From positions 1-27,657 of the IMG/VR virus record IMGVR_UViG_3300025601_000092: a DNA stretch of 27,657 bases; one strand, given 5' to 3'. Below the pieces are notes generated by a model. The model was given only the letters and a program-made list of their open reading frames with translations. It had not been told where the DNA came from and did no database searches. This document shows, in pieces, positions 21,608 to 26,407 of the stretch. The position numbers and the translations under genes are program-made. The number at the start of each line of letters is the position of its first letter. Position 1 is the stretch's first letter. Source of the DNA: a virus.

Positions 21608-21929
21608 TATTAAGTATACCATAGGTAATTGAAGAATCAACTTGTTATCTAGCTTTTTGTAGAATATTATTCAATAAATAATCAAGGAATAGAACTTTAT
21701 TCGATATTCTTCTATGTAACATAAATCGTTATAATATTGTTATTAAAAAAAGACTTGACAAGGTATCAAAGTGTGCTACCATATAAAAGGTTGTTGTTTG
21801 TTATTATATATATTAATTCTTATTAACTATTATATAGTTTATTGAATTTATCTATATATAGTTTATATATAGATATATATATTATAGTATTATAGTAATA
21901 AAGTAAATATAAATATATAAAATCGAACT
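21608..21929. other. Very AT-rich non-coding region
   Basis: No coding frame is convincing. From about 21800 to 21910 the sequence is almost pure A/T with palindromic runs such as CTATATATAG and a TCTATATA/TATATAGA hairpin. It separates leftward structural genes from rightward early genes and would melt easily. A replication origin or transcription-start switch is possible, but no DnaA-box series was seen. Confidence 0.5.
21755..21782 (+). promoter_or_regulatory. Sigma70-type promoter, TTGACA / TACCAT
   Basis: TTGACA at 21755-21760, 16-nt spacer ending TGC, TACCAT at 21777-21782. It points rightward into the AT-rich region and runs antisense to the holin-like gene before reaching 22426. Its product is unknown: a leader of the early transcript or a small RNA. 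Confidence 0.55.
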
Positions 21930-22226
21930 TTATCTTTTATTTCCCAGATATGTGATTAGTTTGTCATAAAGCTTGTCAACTTGTTTCTCCAAGTGATCTA
22001 CCTTTTTATAGGTTTCTGCTTCCAGGCTTTCCTGGTTATCTTGCCGCGCTTCGAGTCTATTCAGCTGATCCTTTATGGACGTACCGCCGTTTGTCTTTAA
22101 CTCGTGCTTGATCTCTTGAAAATAGTGTTTTACCAACCAACGGACCCCGAGACCAAAAGCGGTAAGAATTGTGGATACTGATACTACTAGTGTTAGCCAC
22201 ATAGCTGCTGTCTCGGAAACATTCAT
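21930..22226 (-). CDS. Holin-like membrane protein with coiled coil
   Basis: 98 aa from ATG 22226; the open frame reaches 22319 but that extension lacks family character. One membrane span (about residues 8-30, AMWLTLVVSVSTILTAFGLGV), a basic edge, then HELKTNGGTSIKDQLNRLEA and a charged coiled coil to the end (KKVDHLEKQVDKLYDKL). The NGG-[ST]S-x-[KR]-D motif after a single span is familiar from small lysis-region membrane proteins of actinophages. A role as holin or holin partner of the 16424 lysin is inference. TATAAT at 22236-22241 ends 9 nt before ATG, again near-leaderless. Confidence 0.7.
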   Translation of the reverse strand: MNVSETAAMWLTLVVSVSTILTAFGLGVRWLVKHYFQEIKHELKTNGGTSIKDQLNRLEARQDNQESLEAETYKKVDHLEKQVDKLYDKLITYLGNKR

Positions 22227-22393
22227 AATACAACAATTATAGCTCGCGTTTTTTAATTTTTTGGTATTCAGTTCGGCGCGATAAGAGACACCCAACCCCA
22301 ACATACGTATGATAAACACTGGCTTACGCCTGTGAGCAAATACGATACGGGGTTAATATCTCAAAAGCTTTTTATAATAGCAACTATCCCTGA

Positions 22394-22399
22394 TATAAT
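22394..22399 (+). promoter_or_regulatory. Extended -10 promoter for the 22426 gene
   Basis: TGA-TATAAT (22391-22399), 26 nt before the TTG start at 22426. Confidence 0.5.
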
Positions 22400-22425
22400 G
22401 GATATATAGAAGAATTGAGAACCTA

Positions 22426-22632
22426 TTGAAAGACAATGGCGACGTAGAATTTAGTGACATCTTTGATCCCAGACAACCTCGAAGTGACAAAGCTTTGATA
22501 GAAGAACGTTTGGCCATATGCAATGGTTGTCCATGGTTTAATAAGAGATTAGCTAAGTGTAAGAAGTGTGGTTGTTTTATGAAACTTAAGAGTAGTTTAA
22601 AGCAAGCTAGTTGTCCTATAGGTAAATGGTGA
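22426..22632 (+). CDS. Small zinc-ribbon-like protein, copy 3 of 3 (TTG start)
   Basis: 68 aa: FSDIFDPRQPRSDKALIEER, CNGC, CKKCGCFMKLK, CPIGKW. It is the only copy in the early region and the only one on the plus strand. The start is TTG; the upstream AGAAG is a weak ribosome site about 12 nt away, so the exact start is uncertain. Likely a metal-binding protein; its role is unknown. Confidence 0.7.
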   Translation: MKDNGDVEFSDIFDPRQPRSDKALIEERLAICNGCPWFNKRLAKCKKCGCFMKLKSSLKQASCPIGKW

Positions 22633-22692
22633 TTGATGCTTAAGCCATCAGAGATGACTTTGTACCTGAAAAAATAAAAAATTAGGTTGTGC

Positions 22693-22721
22693 TTGACTTA
22701 TATATGCTTATGGTCTATAAT
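22693..22721 (+). promoter_or_regulatory. Sigma70-type promoter, TTGACT / TATAAT
   Basis: TTGACT 22693-22698, 17-nt spacer, TATAAT 22716-22721: near-consensus. The transcript enters the early leader region and would be antisense to the 19-codon frame. Confidence 0.65.
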
Positions 22722-22748
22722 ATTAAGATAAGGTTTACTTATATTAGA

Positions 22749-22808
22749 TTATAATCCATAATCACATTCACAAGGCTTTCCTTTTATTCCACATCCTTGA
22801 CATTTCAT
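22749..22808 (-). CDS. 19-aa Cys-rich peptide (tentative)
   Basis: ATG 22808 encodes MKCQGCGIKGKPCECDYGL: C-x2-C...C-x-C in 19 residues, a mini zinc-knuckle. An extended -10 (TGA-TATAAT, 22814-22822) ends 5 nt before the ATG, matching the leaderless rule of the other genes. It is too short for certainty; the support is the four cysteines plus the promoter geometry. Confidence 0.35.
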   Translation of the reverse strand: MKCQGCGIKGKPCECDYGL

Positions 22809-22887
22809 AGCTAATTATATCAGATCAAGGTTGTGTACCTTGCATTATATGTCTATGTTATAAGATTGTTATTAAATATACCCAATC

Positions 22888-22969
22888 GTTACCAAAACGT
22901 TACCATATATGTCATTTCGTTACCAAATTGTTATAATATATATCATTTCGTTATCAAATTGTTATAATA
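22888..22969 (+). repeat. Tandem 31-bp repeats carrying GTTACC direct repeats and -10 boxes
   Basis: Two near-identical units (22909-22938 and 22940-22969) each contain CATTTCGTTA[CT]CAAATTG followed by TTATAATA. A partial third precedes at 22888-22904 (GTTACC-N5-GTTACC). Each full unit includes TGT-TATAAT. Every GTTA pair is spaced 11 bp, one helical turn. Likely a cluster of operator sites over promoters. Confidence 0.7.
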
Positions 22970-22975
22970 CAAATA

Positions 22976-23004
22976 TTGACAGATCTGAATATGTATGATA
23001 TAAG
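22976..23004 (+). promoter_or_regulatory. Sigma70-type promoter, TTGACA / TATAAG
   Basis: TTGACA 22976-22981, 17-nt spacer ending TGA, TATAAG 22999-23004. It lies directly after the tandem repeats. Confidence 0.6.
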
Positions 23005-23165
23005 GCAAAATCTGAAAAAATCTATATTTAGCAAAATCTGAATATTTCTTATTGTTGTATGATACACACTCACAGCAAAATATTCCCGATTGTTAGTCCG
23101 CACACCTCTGGCGTCATGAAAACAATTGACCCGTACGCCCTATAAAGTAATGCACCCCTGCCAGG

Positions 23166-23217
23166 TTGTAGAAAACCTACAAAGGAATGGCTAAAACTTT
23201 GTAGGATAAATCTTTTT
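23166..23217 (+). terminator. Attenuator-like pair of competing hairpins
   Basis: Arm 1 TTGTAG (23166-23171), arm 2 CCTACAAAG (23176-23184), arm 3 CTTTGTAGG (23197-23205). Arms 2 and 3 pair over 9 bp and are followed 7 nt later by a T5 run (23213-23217). Arms 1 and 2 can pair instead (6 bp). The two folds exclude each other, as in attenuators and riboswitch expression platforms. Confidence 0.45.
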
Positions 23218-23223
23218 GTTTAT

Positions 23224-23264
23224 CGGCGTGTCGACTTGACTTTTTGAGGTTTAGGGTATAGCCT
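23224..23264 (+). promoter_or_regulatory. Early promoter A with CGGCGTGTCG element
   Basis: CGGCGTGTCGACTTGAC at 23224-23240 covers the -35 TTGACT (23236-23241); -10 region TATAGCCT at 23257-23264. It drives the 23301 gene with a leader of about 30 nt containing AGAAAGGA. Confidence 0.65.
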
Positions 23265-23300
23265 TTAGGTATAGATAAAGAAACATAGAAAGGATAAAAA

Positions 23301-23435
23301 ATGTTTTTAGATTCAATTTCAACCTTAGTAGGTTTCTGCGAGATTTGCTCCAATGGAACACCACAAGTGTTCGTTGAGGAATTCGGACAGGAATGTTGCG
23401 AAATCTGCTACATCGCTTACGGCGAATGTAACTAG
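23301..23435 (+). CDS. 44-aa zinc-ribbon-like early protein
   Basis: Ribosome site AGAAAGGATAAAAA before ATG 23301. The product has FCEICSNGTPQVFVEEFGQE followed by CCEICYIAYGECN: two CxxC knuckles about 15 residues apart. It is paralogous to 24892-25002 (FCEICSN...TACVNCYEAYGEIN). Small zinc ribbons of early phage regions often touch host polymerase or nucleases, but nothing here decides the role. Confidence 0.7.
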   Translation: MFLDSISTLVGFCEICSNGTPQVFVEEFGQECCEICYIAYGECN

Positions 23436-23442
23436 ATAAAGT

Positions 23443-23464
23443 CTTACCCTAGTGGTAAGCTTTT
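23443..23464 (+). terminator. Weak intergenic hairpin
   Basis: CTTACC (23443-23448) pairs with GGTAAG (23454-23459) with a CTAGT loop, followed by C-TTTT. It sits between two genes without a new promoter, so it may only lower expression of the second or protect the first mRNA. Confidence 0.4.
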
Positions 23465-23489
23465 AGTATCTTAGAAAGGATAAAGTAAA

Positions 23490-23654
23490 ATGAATAGATT
23501 CAAAGAATTGGACACTCTGTCACTATCAGACATCGAGGTGGAAATTGAGACAATGCTGTCAGTTGTCAATGATACCCCTAGCGATAGTGAAATCAAATAC
23601 ATTAGCGGTCTAATGGTAATGGCTAACGCCCTAGGTTCAACGAGAGGTTGGTAA
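23490..23654 (+). CDS. 54-aa early protein
   Basis: Ribosome site AGAAAGGATAAA. MNRFKELDTLSLSDIEVEIE, a helical acidic protein with a second helix SDSEIKYISGLMVMANALGS. No family recognised. Followed after 4 nt by the next gene. Confidence 0.65.
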   Translation: MNRFKELDTLSLSDIEVEIETMLSVVNDTPSDSEIKYISGLMVMANALGSTRGW

Positions 23655-23658
23655 CATA

Positions 23659-23754
23659 ATGATAACGCTTACTTTTGATACTTGGGAAGAGTATGACAAT
23701 GCTATTGCTGGAATTGCTAGTGTTGTAACCGAAATGAATACCCCAGAAAAATAG
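23659..23754 (+). CDS. 31-aa early protein ending in a terminator
   Basis: MITLTFDTWEEYDNAIAGIA SVVTEMNTPEK. Its last codons and stop form the left arm and loop of the strong terminator at 23737-23768, tying translation of the end to termination. TFDTWEEYDNAIAGI looks like a beta-helix fragment; no family recognised. Confidence 0.55.
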   Translation: MITLTFDTWEEYDNAIAGIASVVTEMNTPEK

Positions 23755-23768
23755 GGGTATTTTTTTTT
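23737..23768 (+). terminator. Intrinsic terminator closing the first early unit
   Basis: AATACCCC (23737-23744) and GGGGTATT (23754-23761), 8 bp, loop of 9, then a T run to 23768. Strong. Confidence 0.85.
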
Positions 23769-23776
23769 CCATTCAT

Positions 23777-23793
23777 CGGCGTGTCGACTTGAC
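23777..23793 (+). promoter_or_regulatory. CGGCGTGTCG element B, orphan
   Basis: CGGCGTGTCGACTTGAC with a perfect TTGACA but no -10 box at 15-18 nt and no gene before element C. Downstream, 23818-23861 holds a direct repeat TAGTGGTCTA(A)TG flanking an ACTAC/GTAGT hairpin. Possible operator or start of an untranslated RNA. Confidence 0.6.
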
Positions 23794-23897
23794 AAATTTT
23801 CGATCGTGGGCGGGTCCTAGTGGTCTAATGCCCTTATGACTACTATATGTAGTGGTCTATGAACCCCTGGAGCGTTACCAAACTGTTACATAATACA

Positions 23898-23937
23898 CGG
23901 CGTGTCGGCTTGACTTTTCAACTGTAGGGTGTAGACT
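23898..23937 (+). promoter_or_regulatory. Early promoter C with CGGCGTGTCG element
   Basis: CGGCGTGTCGGCTTGAC at 23898-23914, -35 TTGACT 23910-23915, 16-nt spacer, -10 TAGACT 23932-23937. A GTTACC-N5-GTTACA site lies just upstream. Confidence 0.7.
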
Positions 23938-23970
23938 CTAACTATACAAAGAAAGATAAAGGATAAAGAA

Positions 23971-24111
23971 ATGAAGAAGATTTTTGTTAGCAAAGAGAAC
24001 GACCCAATGATTAGCTTTAGCGCAAGAGCGGATAATGTTGATAACGCTATCGCTAAGCTTGAGGGGATGGGCTACACCATCCTAATGGTAACTAGCAATG
24101 AGTCCATCTAA
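23971..24111 (+). CDS. 46-aa early protein
   Basis: Ribosome sites AGAAAGATAAAGGATAAAGAA. MKKIFVSKENDPMISFSARA DNVDNAIAKLEGMGYTILMV: a beta-alpha-beta outline. No family recognised. Confidence 0.65.
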   Translation: MKKIFVSKENDPMISFSARADNVDNAIAKLEGMGYTILMVTSNESI

Positions 24112-24135
24112 AATGTCAGACCCCTATGGTAAGGT
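24111..24135 (+). promoter_or_regulatory. Spacer-motif promoter a (leaderless)
   Basis: AAATGTCAGACCCC at 24111-24124, then TATGG-TAAGGT (-10 at 24130-24135) and 6 nt to ATG 24142. The promoter begins on the stop codon of the upstream gene. Confidence 0.65.
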
Positions 24136-24141
24136 AGAACT

Positions 24142-24276
24142 ATGAAGAAATCAAGAATGAATAAAGAAGAAAAAATGTTTTACTCAACAGTCCTAGCAGG
24201 CATCAAGTCTGGCAATAAGCCAGTAGGTGCAGCTTGGCTTAGGTGGATAGACTTGCAGCTCAGCAAGACATTCTAA
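24142..24276 (+). CDS. 44-aa basic early protein, leaderless
   Basis: MKKSRMNKEEKMFYSTVLAG IKSGNKPVGAAWLRWIDLQL: basic, helical. No ribosome site; -10 box 6 nt upstream. Family not recognised. Confidence 0.65.
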   Translation: MKKSRMNKEEKMFYSTVLAGIKSGNKPVGAAWLRWIDLQLSKTF

Positions 24277-24300
24277 ACTGTCTGACCCTAGTACTAAGAT
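24277..24300 (+). promoter_or_regulatory. Spacer-motif promoter b
   Basis: CTGTCTGACCCTAG then TAC-TAAGAT (-10 24295-24300). The leader carries AGAAAAGGATAA before ATG 24329. Confidence 0.6.
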
Positions 24301-24328
24301 AAACATACAACAAGAAAAGGATAAGCTA

Positions 24329-24469
24329 ATGATAGTAGAAATAGAATTGAATGACGGTACAACAATTACCCCTGCATACTCTCCAGAGCACTATGACAAT
24401 GTAGTTAACTGGTGTATTGACCAGTACATCAAGGGCGGTATCGTGTCTTGGATGGTAATCGATGGATAA
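24329..24469 (+). CDS. 46-aa early protein
   Basis: MIVEIELNDGTTITPAYSPE HYDNVVNWCIDQYIKGGIVS: a beta strand pair, a helix and a strand. Ribosome site AAAAGGATAA. No family recognised. Confidence 0.65.
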   Translation: MIVEIELNDGTTITPAYSPEHYDNVVNWCIDQYIKGGIVSWMVIDG

Positions 24470-24551
24470 CCTAACTATAGTGTCAATAGCTATAACTCTA
24501 GTGTCTATTGTATTGTTAGTAATGTTTGCTACCTGGCCTATAAAAAAATAG
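24462..24551 (+). CDS. 29-aa single-span membrane peptide
   Basis: Overlaps the previous gene by 8 nt. MDNLTIVSIAITLVSIVLLV MFATWPIKK: about 20 hydrophobic residues then a basic tail. It depends on coupled translation. Confidence 0.5.
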   Translation: MDNLTIVSIAITLVSIVLLVMFATWPIKK

Positions 24552-24592
24552 TGGCGTGTCGTGTTGATAATGTCTCACCTATGCACTATGCT
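24552..24592 (+). promoter_or_regulatory. Hybrid early promoter D
   Basis: TGGCGTGTCGTGTTGATA (-35 TTGATA 24564-24569), 17-nt spacer containing AATGTCTCACC, -10 TATGCT 24587-24592. It combines both early motif families. Confidence 0.65.
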
Positions 24593-24619
24593 ATAGATAT
24601 ACAAGCAAAGGATAAAGAA

Positions 24620-24769
24620 ATGACAAAGTCAAAAAGAATTAGCGTATACGCCATTTGCCTAGCAGGTACAGCTTACCTAGCCTACCTACTGCTTAGGGTT
24701 GCATCACTAGGCTACACTTGGAACTGGATCTGGAACGAAGACTTTGCAAGCCGTCTAGGTAGCCTATAA
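24620..24769 (+). CDS. 49-aa membrane-associated early protein
   Basis: Ribosome site AAAGGATAAAG. MTKSKRISVYAICLAGTAYL AYLLLRVASLGYTWNWIWNE: one membrane span (about 8-28) and an aromatic patch, then DFASRLGSL. A longer frame from 24551 runs through the promoter and is not used. Function unknown. Confidence 0.65.
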   Translation: MTKSKRISVYAICLAGTAYLAYLLLRVASLGYTWNWIWNEDFASRLGSL

Positions 24770-24806
24770 CCGTTACCGTTTTGTTATAAAAAACTTTCGC
24801 CAAACA

Positions 24807-24846
24807 CGGCGTGTCGACTTGACTTTTGGGAGATATGGTATAGACT
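24807..24846 (+). promoter_or_regulatory. Early promoter E with CGGCGTGTCG element
   Basis: CGGCGTGTCGACTTGAC 24807-24823, -35 TTGACT 24819-24824, 16-nt spacer, -10 TAGACT 24841-24846. A GTTACC-N5-GTTATA site lies upstream at 24772-24788. Confidence 0.7.
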
Positions 24847-24891
24847 AATAGTATAAATAAAGATAAAGAAATAAAAGAAAGGAAGTAAAAA

Positions 24892-25002
24892 ATGATTGAT
24901 TTCAAATTTTGCGAAATATGTTCAAACACTGTTCCAACTGTAGAGGTTGAAGGTGAAACCGCTTGCGTAAATTGCTACGAAGCGTATGGCGAGATAAACT
25001 AA
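24892..25002 (+). CDS. 36-aa zinc-ribbon-like early protein (paralogue of 23301)
   Basis: MIDFKFCEICSNTVPTVEVE, then GETACVNCYEAYGEIN. It shares FCEICSN, a V-x-VE strand and CYxAYGExN with the 23301 protein, and the same type of promoter, so gene and promoter were probably duplicated together. Ribosome site AGAAAGGAAG. Confidence 0.7.
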   Translation: MIDFKFCEICSNTVPTVEVEGETACVNCYEAYGEIN

Positions 25003-25018
25003 ATAGTTTATTTTTCCA

Positions 25019-25034
25019 CGGCGTGTCGCTTGAC
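25019..25034 (+). promoter_or_regulatory. CGGCGTGTCG element F, orphan
   Basis: CGGCGTGTCGCTTGAC, one base shorter than A, B, C and E; no -10 at the right distance. About 90 bp later promoter c starts the next gene. Confidence 0.55.
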
Positions 25035-25066
25035 ACCTGCCGTATTTTTTGCCGGGCACACTTTGA

Positions 25067-25144
25067 TCAAGAAAAAGCATTTAAGAAGAAGGTTAAGAAC
25101 ACCTACAAACTCTCCTACAAAATGTCAGACCCCTGTGCTAAGAT
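25067..25144 (+). promoter_or_regulatory. Spacer-motif promoter c with long upstream repeat
   Basis: AAATGTCAGACCCC, then TGTGC-TAAGAT (-10 25139-25144). The preceding ~55 bp (TTAAGAACACCTaCAAA... core) recur upstream of promoter e at about 26546-26588, so the duplicated unit is longer than the promoter. Confidence 0.65.
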
Positions 25145-25170
25145 AAACCTATAACCAGAAAAGGATAATA

Positions 25171-25302
25171 ATGAATTGTGGATTTTGTAAGTTTGCTAAG
25201 GCAACTGAGGCTGTATTGCTAATAGACGACACAGTGAACGCCCTGTGCCCAAAGTGTGCCTTTAGCGTTGAAGAATTTACTGTGAATGTGGGGTGTTTGT
25301 GA
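25171..25302 (+). CDS. 43-aa zinc-ribbon-like early protein
   Basis: MNCGFCKFAKATEAVLLIDD TVNALCPKCAFSVEEFTVNV: CxxC at residues 3-6 and CPKC at 26-29. Ribosome site AAAAGGATAA; this site has the longest match (12 nt) to the anti-SD loop at 26477-26488. Overlaps the next gene by GTGA. Confidence 0.7.
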   Translation: MNCGFCKFAKATEAVLLIDDTVNALCPKCAFSVEEFTVNVGCL

Positions 25303-25403
25303 GACACTACTTCAGTAACTTTCTAGATGATGACTGTATTCGCTGTGAGGAATGCGGAAGCAATTCCTATACCGCTCCAGTCGTGTGCCCTGGTAAAATG
25401 TAG
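25299..25403 (+). CDS. 34-aa Cys-rich early peptide, GTG start
   Basis: GTGA overlap with the upstream stop. Product (M)RHYFSNFLDDDCIRCEECGS NSYTAPVVCPGKM: C-x2-C-x2-C plus a fourth Cys, a minimal zinc ribbon. Two adjacent Cys-rich genes may encode partners. Confidence 0.55.
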   Translation: MRHYFSNFLDDDCIRCEECGSNSYTAPVVCPGKM

Positions 25404-25498
25404 CAGGTCGTATTCCAGAAATGGAATGCCGCCCGGGCGCCTTGTTGCCATAATAAAACGTTTAAGAACTAACCACTACGATCCTTGGATCTTTTTTT
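25404..25498 (+). ncRNA. Possible structured untranslated RNA ending in a terminator
   Basis: ATTCCA-GAAA-TGGAAT (25412-25427) is a perfect hairpin with a GNRA tetraloop. It is followed by the palindromic GCCCGGGC (25431-25438) and by GATCC-TT-GGATC plus T7 (25480-25498), a terminator. No frame here has a ribosome site. It may be a small RNA or a folded 3' end of the preceding mRNA. Confidence 0.4.
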
Positions 25499-25518
25499 GT
25501 AACAAAATGATAACGTTG

Positions 25519-25559
25519 CGGCGTGTCGCTTGCATAATGTCTGCCACCTGTGATAGGTT
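25519..25559 (+). promoter_or_regulatory. Hybrid early promoter G
   Basis: CGGCGTGTCGCTTGCAT (-35 TTGCAT 25530-25535), then spacer AATGTCTGCCACCTG and TGA-TAGGTT (-10 25554-25559, 18 nt). Both motif families are fused, showing how they align. A GTTATC-N5-GTTAC site in reverse orientation lies at 25499-25514. Confidence 0.6.
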
Positions 25560-25584
25560 ATACATATAACGCAAAGGATGACTA

Positions 25585-25779
25585 ATGACAAAAATGTATC
25601 GCAAGACCACCTGCAACGGCTGTGGATTTACTCAGACAGCTACCTTGTCTTACTACCTTGACGCTAAGGCGTGGAGGACTAGCCACACCCTAGCCGTTCA
25701 CAACGAGCTATGGGATAAGAAAAACGATTTGGCTAGGGGAGAGTTCTTAGACTTTCTTCTTGCTGGCAGAGTTGCCTAA
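25585..25779 (+). CDS. 64-aa zinc-finger-like early protein
   Basis: Ribosome site AAAGGATG. MTKMYRKTTCNGCGFTQTAT LSYYLDAKAWRTSHTLAVHN: C10-x2-C13-x20-H34-x4-H39, a CCHH finger layout, then a helical end (LDFLLAGRVA). DNA-, RNA- or protein-binding is all open. Confidence 0.7.
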   Translation: MTKMYRKTTCNGCGFTQTATLSYYLDAKAWRTSHTLAVHNELWDKKNDLARGEFLDFLLAGRVA

Positions 25780-25803
25780 AATGTCTGACCCCTATGTTAA
25801 GAT
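25778..25803 (+). promoter_or_regulatory. Spacer-motif promoter d
   Basis: AAAATGTCTGACCCC, TATGT-TAAGAT (-10 25798-25803); the leader contains AGAAAAGGATAA. It starts on the stop codon of the upstream gene. Confidence 0.65.
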
Positions 25804-25831
25804 AAGCTTACAAACAGAAAAGGATAAATGA

Positions 25832-26014
25832 ATGCCATACAACGCCAAAGGTTATGACCTCGCAGAAACCAGCTTGAAATTGCTAAAAGAGGAGTTCGGT
25901 CTAGCTCATTCTTACGCTAAAATGACTGGCTATCTTATTGCCAACGTTTCAGAATCAGACGCTGAAAGAATACTTGAAATAGTAAAGCAGTCAATTTCAG
26001 AGAGGGCTGAGTAA
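25832..26014 (+). CDS. 60-aa helical early protein
   Basis: MPYNAKGYDLAETSLKLLKE EFGLAHSYAKMTGYLIANVS, SESDAERILEIVKQSI. Two or three helices. No family recognised. Next ATG follows its stop directly. Confidence 0.65.
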   Translation: MPYNAKGYDLAETSLKLLKEEFGLAHSYAKMTGYLIANVSESDAERILEIVKQSISERAE

Positions 26015-26176
26015 ATGTCTGACCCAAAAGAAATAGAGTTTGACGAATTCCTAGACGAGCTTTTTCCACCTTATCAAATTGGAGGTTTTACATTCTATGC
26101 CTCACAGGTGCTAAAGACTCTTGACCCAATAGCCTACAGGATTTCCTTTTCAGAATACGAGAGCGATAATGACTAA
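26015..26176 (+). CDS. 53-aa acidic early protein starting inside a spacer motif
   Basis: MSDPKEIEFDEFLDELFPPY QIGGFTFYASQVLKTLDPIA, then YRISFSEYESDND. GGFTFYASQVLKTLDPIAYR looks like a conserved phage motif. Its first codons (AAATGTCTGACCC, 26013-26025) are identical to the spacer motif of the early promoters, here without a -10 box. Confidence 0.65.
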   Translation: MSDPKEIEFDEFLDELFPPYQIGGFTFYASQVLKTLDPIAYRISFSEYESDND

Positions 26177-26276
26177 GCAGATGACTACAGAAGAACTCGA
26201 ACAACTTATTTTCAAAATAGACTTGATGTTGTCAGATAATCCTGATAGACTATTTGTAACGAAAGAAGGTAGCTGA
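26169..26276 (+). CDS. 35-aa early peptide
   Basis: MTKQMTTEELEQLIFKIDLM LSDNPDRLFVTKEGS; overlaps the upstream gene by 8 nt and the next by TGATG. Helical, no family recognised. Confidence 0.5.
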   Translation: MTKQMTTEELEQLIFKIDLMLSDNPDRLFVTKEGS

Positions 26277-26407
26277 TGATTTTTTACAATGGTTTCAACT
26301 TGCTAGTAGACATAATCCTAGTATCTGCGGCAGTTCTTGTCACTCTTGGCTATGCTAAGCGTAAGTATTTCTCAACTAAGCGAGAAAGTTTTATTCCTCC
26401 TTTTTAG
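26276..26407 (+). CDS. 43-aa single-span membrane protein
   Basis: MIFYNGFNLLVDIILVSAAV LVTLGYAKRKYFSTKRES: one span (about 8-26) then a basic tail. TGATG coupling to the upstream gene. Confidence 0.55.
   Translation: MIFYNGFNLLVDIILVSAAVLVTLGYAKRKYFSTKRESFIPPF

Larger units (their letters stand above)
22633..23300 (+). promoter_or_regulatory. Promoter-rich early leader region
   Basis: 668 nt with no ordinary gene (only a 19-codon frame on the other strand, 22749-22808). It contains two sigma70-type promoters, two extended -10 boxes in a tandem 31-bp repeat, direct repeats of GCAAAATCTGAA (about 23006 and 23032), a competing hairpin pair (23166-23217) and a CGGCGTGTCG promoter. It resembles the control region of a phage early operon. 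Confidence 0.6.
23755..23970 (+). other. Non-coding spacer between early units
   Basis: Holds the terminator tail, orphan element B, the TAGTGGTCTA direct repeat, a GTTACC-N5-GTTA operator (23874-23890) and promoter C. No frame above 10 codons has a ribosome site. Confidence 0.6.

Noticed and set aside
22319-22319. Longer start for the holin-like gene
   Set aside because: The added 31 residues (MFIIRMLGLGVS...) are unlike the family, and a TATAAT box lies between the two starts.
22888-22969. CRISPR-like reading of the tandem repeats
   Set aside because: Only two to three units, with no unique spacers; each unit contains a promoter box instead.
23805-23875. tRNA-like look of the TAGTGGTCTAATG region
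   Set aside because: No T-loop (GTTCGAATC-like) and no acceptor stem could be paired.
24693-24929. 78-codon minus-strand hydrophobic frame
   Set aside because: It is antisense to the 24620 membrane gene and to promoter E; AT-rich antisense frames often look hydrophobic.
24963-25154. 63-codon plus-strand frame across element F and promoter c
   Set aside because: It runs through two control elements and overlaps the end of the 24892 gene; codon content looks random.
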